Shown here one piece after another: positions 14,877 to 16,728 of a stretch of 16,728 bases of DNA. Position 1 is the first letter of the stretch; each line of letters begins with the position of its first letter. This DNA comes from an uncultured Oscillospiraceae bacterium (GTDB lineage Bacteria; Bacillota; Clostridia; Oscillospirales; Oscillospiraceae). The position numbers and the translations under genes are program-made. Location of the stretch: NCBI GenBank assembly GCA_900751035.1, contig CAADSF010000107.1, forward strand, positions 1-16,728. Reading direction: 5' to 3'. The notes below the pieces were generated by a model that saw nothing but the letters and a program-made list of their open reading frames with translations, had not been told where the DNA came from and made no database searches.

Positions 14877-15301
14877 CTCAGATCCTCCAGTCTGCGGTTC
14901 TCGCCGAGCTTCGTGATCGTCTCGGCGAATTCGTTCATGGTTTTGGCGAACTTCGCGCCCTCCGCCGCCGAGACCCATTCCACGCGCGTGCGCGCACGCT
15001 CGATGCCGAGGAAGTCCAGCATGGAGAACAGGAGCGTCATGCGCCGCCGGGCATAATAGTTGCCGGTCGTGTAGTGGCAGTCGCCGGGATGGCAGCCGCA
15101 GAGGATCACGCCGTCGGCTCCGCGCTGGAACGCGCGGAGAATAAACATCGGATTTAACCGGCAGGAACACGGAATGCGGATGATCTTCACATTGGCCGGG
15201 TAGCTCAGCCGGTTCGTGCCGGAAAGATCGGCGCCCGCGTAGGAGCACCAGTTGCAGCAGAACGCCACAATCGTGGGCGTCCAGGAGCCGTTTACCTGCA
15301 T
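14864..15301 (-). CDS. flxD: MvhD/FlxD-type [2Fe-2S] adaptor of HdrA
   Basis: The 145-residue protein is a clear MvhD family member: FCCNWCSYAGADLSGTNR (14-31), IPCSCRLNP (43-51) and CGCHPGDCHY (68-77) contain the conserved cysteines (15, 16, 19, 45, 47, 68, 70, 75) that hold a [2Fe-2S] cluster. MvhD/FlxD hands electrons from the dehydrogenase or hydrogenase module to the bifurcating flavin of HdrA. The ATG has GGAGG 10 bases upstream; the start overlaps the hdrA stop by 10 bases and its 3' end overlaps flxC by 13 bases. No MvhA or MvhG hydrogenase gene is in the window, so the donor module is FlxABC, not a hydrogenase. Confidence 0.95.
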   Translation of the reverse strand: MQVNGSWTPTIVAFCCNWCSYAGADLSGTNRLSYPANVKIIRIPCSCRLNPMFILRAFQRGADGVILCGCHPGDCHYTTGNYYARRRMTLLFSMLDFLGIERARTRVEWVSAAEGAKFAKTMNEFAETITKLGENRRLEDLRCKE

Positions 15302-16728
15302 ATCGCATCCACCTCCGCAATGATTTGCCGGTTGGAGAAGCCCTTAAGATCCATCGCGCCGGACATACACGCGACGGTACACGCGCCGCAGCCCTGACAG
15401 ACTGCCGGGTTGACCTGCGCGACGCGCCGGATGAGCGTCGTACGGTTCGGGCCTCTGAATTCCTTGTCAATGTACGTGATCGCGCCGTAGGGGCAGACCT
15501 TTTCGCAGTTGGAGCAGCCGTTGCACATCATCTCATCCGGCTGCGCCACGCACGGGTTGCACGTCAGAGAGTCCTTGCACAGAAGGCCGATGACCTTTGC
15601 CGCAGCGGCGGACGCCTGCGCGACCGTCTCCGGGATATCCTTCGGCCCCTGGCACATACCGGACAGGAACACGCCTGCCGTCGGACTTTCGACCGGGCGG
15701 AGCTTCGGATGGGCCTCGGTAAAGAAGTCGTTCGTGTCCATGGAGGCCGTCAGCATCGTGGCAAGGGGCCGCGCGGACTTATCCGGCTCGATGGCGGCAG
15801 CCAGCACGACCATATCGGCGTCAATATGCAGCTGCCGGTTGTCCAGCAGATCGGACGCCTGTACCTTCAGCCTGCCGTTTTCCGGCGTGACCTTGCCGAC
15901 CATGCCCTTGATGTAGTGTACGCCGTACTGCTCGACGGCGCGGCGGTAGAACTCGTCAAAGTTCTTGCCGGGGGTGCGCACGTCGATATAGAACACGTAC
16001 ACGTCCGTATCCGGGTATTTTTCGCGGCAGAGCATGGCGTGCTTCGCCGTGTACATACAGCAGATCTTGGAGCAGTAGGGCTTGCCCTTCTCCACGCCGT
16101 CACAGCGGGAGCCGACGCACTGGACAAAGACGATGGTCTTCGGGTGCGTCCCATCGGACGGGCGCAGGAGCGTGCCGCTTGTGGGGCCTGCGGCGTTCAT
16201 CAGGCGCTCAAACTCAAGGCTGGAAACGACGTCCGGGCTCTGGCTGTAGGCAAATTCGTCGAATTTGGAAAGGTCGATGGGATTAAAGCCCGTCGCGGCG
16301 ACGATGGCGCCGTATTCCTGCTCAATGAAGGTGTCGGTCTGCCTATAGTCGATGGCTCCGGCGGAGCAGACCTTCGCGCACACGCCGCACTTGCCGTTTT
16401 TGAGCATATTGCAGTAGTTGGGGTCGATGGTCGCAACCTTCGGCACGGCCTGCGCAAACGGGATATAGATTGCGCGGCGGTTGTCCATGCCGAGGTTAAA
16501 CTCGTTCGGGACCTTCTTCTGCGGACACTTTTCCGTACACAGACCGCAGCCGGTGCAGACGTCTTCCTTGACGAAGCGTGCCTTGCGGCGGATCTTTACA
16601 TGGAAATTGCCGACGAAGCCGCCGACGGATTCAATTTCAGAATAGGAATAGATATGGATCTTTTCGTTCTGGGCGCAGTCGACCATTTTCGGCGTCAGAA
16701 TGCACGCCGCGCAGTCGAGCGTCGGGAA
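15292..16728 (-). CDS. hdrA: HdrA-type electron-bifurcating flavoprotein, 5' end outside the window
   Basis: 478 residues are visible; the frame is open to the window edge, where the segment LDCAACILTPKMVDCA is typical internal HdrA sequence, so the true start and the N-terminal FAD motif lie to the right. HdrA holds the flavin that splits electron pairs between a high-potential acceptor and ferredoxin. Counted from the first visible residue, it has an inserted ferredoxin domain (C58-C61-C64-C68P and a second set with C106, CGVCAKVC at 114-121), the QCVGSRC region (203-209) and KICCMYTAKHA (222-232), and a C-terminal dicluster ferredoxin C402-C405-C408-C412P and C444-C447-C450-C454. The stop overlaps mvhD/flxD by 10 bases. 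HdrB and HdrC do not follow; FlxABC and a fumarate reductase pair do. Confidence 0.96.
   Translation of the reverse strand, partial: FPTLDCAACILTPKMVDCAQNEKIHIYSYSEIESVGGFVGNFHVKIRRKARFVKEDVCTGCGLCTEKCPQKKVPNEFNLGMDNRRAIYIPFAQAVPKVATIDPNYCNMLKNGKCGVCAKVCSAGAIDYRQTDTFIEQEYGAIVAATGFNPIDLSKFDEFAYSQSPDVVSSLEFERLMNAAGPTSGTLLRPSDGTHPKTIVFVQCVGSRCDGVEKGKPYCSKICCMYTAKHAMLCREKYPDTDVYVFYIDVRTPGKNFDEFYRRAVEQYGVHYIKGMVGKVTPENGRLKVQASDLLDNRQLHIDADMVVLAAAIEPDKSARPLATMLTASMDTNDFFTEAHPKLRPVESPTAGVFLSGMCQGPKDIPETVAQASAAAAKVIGLLCKDSLTCNPCVAQPDEMMCNGCSNCEKVCPYGAITYIDKEFRGPNRTTLIRRVAQVNPAVCQGCGACTVACMSGAMDLKGFSNRQIIAEVDAICR

Noticed and set aside
14877..15470. N-terminal extension of the flxC frame up to 15470
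   Set aside because: It overlaps mvhD and hdrA in another frame; the good ribosome site and family-like N-terminus belong to ATG 14876.
1..16728. CRISPR arrays, tRNA or rRNA genes, insertion sequences, phage or integration signs
   Set aside because: I saw no regularly spaced repeats, cloverleaf-like segments, transposase or integrase frames on either strand.

Overview
The window looks like a chromosomal piece of a strictly anaerobic, fairly GC-rich Firmicute of class Clostridia, probably from the Oscillospirales group. This rests on the monoderm type VII secretion genes, the oxygen-labile flavin/iron-sulfur enzymes and the strong GGAGG-type ribosome binding sites. I cannot name genus or species. 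Every gene I can support is on the minus strand, so transcription runs from the right end to the left end. No tRNA, rRNA, CRISPR array, insertion sequence or integrase was seen.

Right block (about 8510 to 16728): eight tightly packed genes, in transcription order hdrA (5' end outside the window), mvhD/flxD, flxC, flxB, flxA, a fumarate-reductase-type iron-sulfur subunit, a fumarate-reductase-type flavoprotein, and an AspT/SucE-type dicarboxylate exchanger. Neighbouring genes overlap by 4 to 13 bases or are separated by at most 22 bases, so this is almost certainly one transcript. HdrA plus FlxABCD is the known core of a flavin-based electron-bifurcating NADH dehydrogenase. The usual partner HdrBC is absent from the window. 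A soluble two-subunit fumarate reductase follows FlxA directly, with no membrane anchor gene. My reading is a cytoplasmic complex that oxidises NADH, reduces fumarate to succinate and uses the energy drop to reduce ferredoxin. The exchanger would bring in fumarate, malate or aspartate and export succinate. This is the most interesting system here.

Middle spacer (8231 to 8509): three consecutive GC-rich hairpins behind the exchanger gene, then a near-consensus promoter facing the left block.

Left block (133 to 8230): a compact type VII (ESX/WXG100) secretion locus in two transcription units. Unit 1 is an XRE-type regulator, the FHA-FtsK/SpoIIIE ATPase EssC, a protein resembling the EspG chaperones, and a YukD-like ubiquitin-fold protein. 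Unit 2 starts from its own near-consensus promoter in the 134-base gap after yukD. It encodes a WXG100-like protein with a glycine-rich tail, a 391-residue probable substrate, a DUF4176-like protein and a canonical WXG100 protein, and ends at a bidirectional hairpin terminator (92 to 121). EsaA, EssA and EssB, normally found with EssC in Firmicutes, are not in the window.
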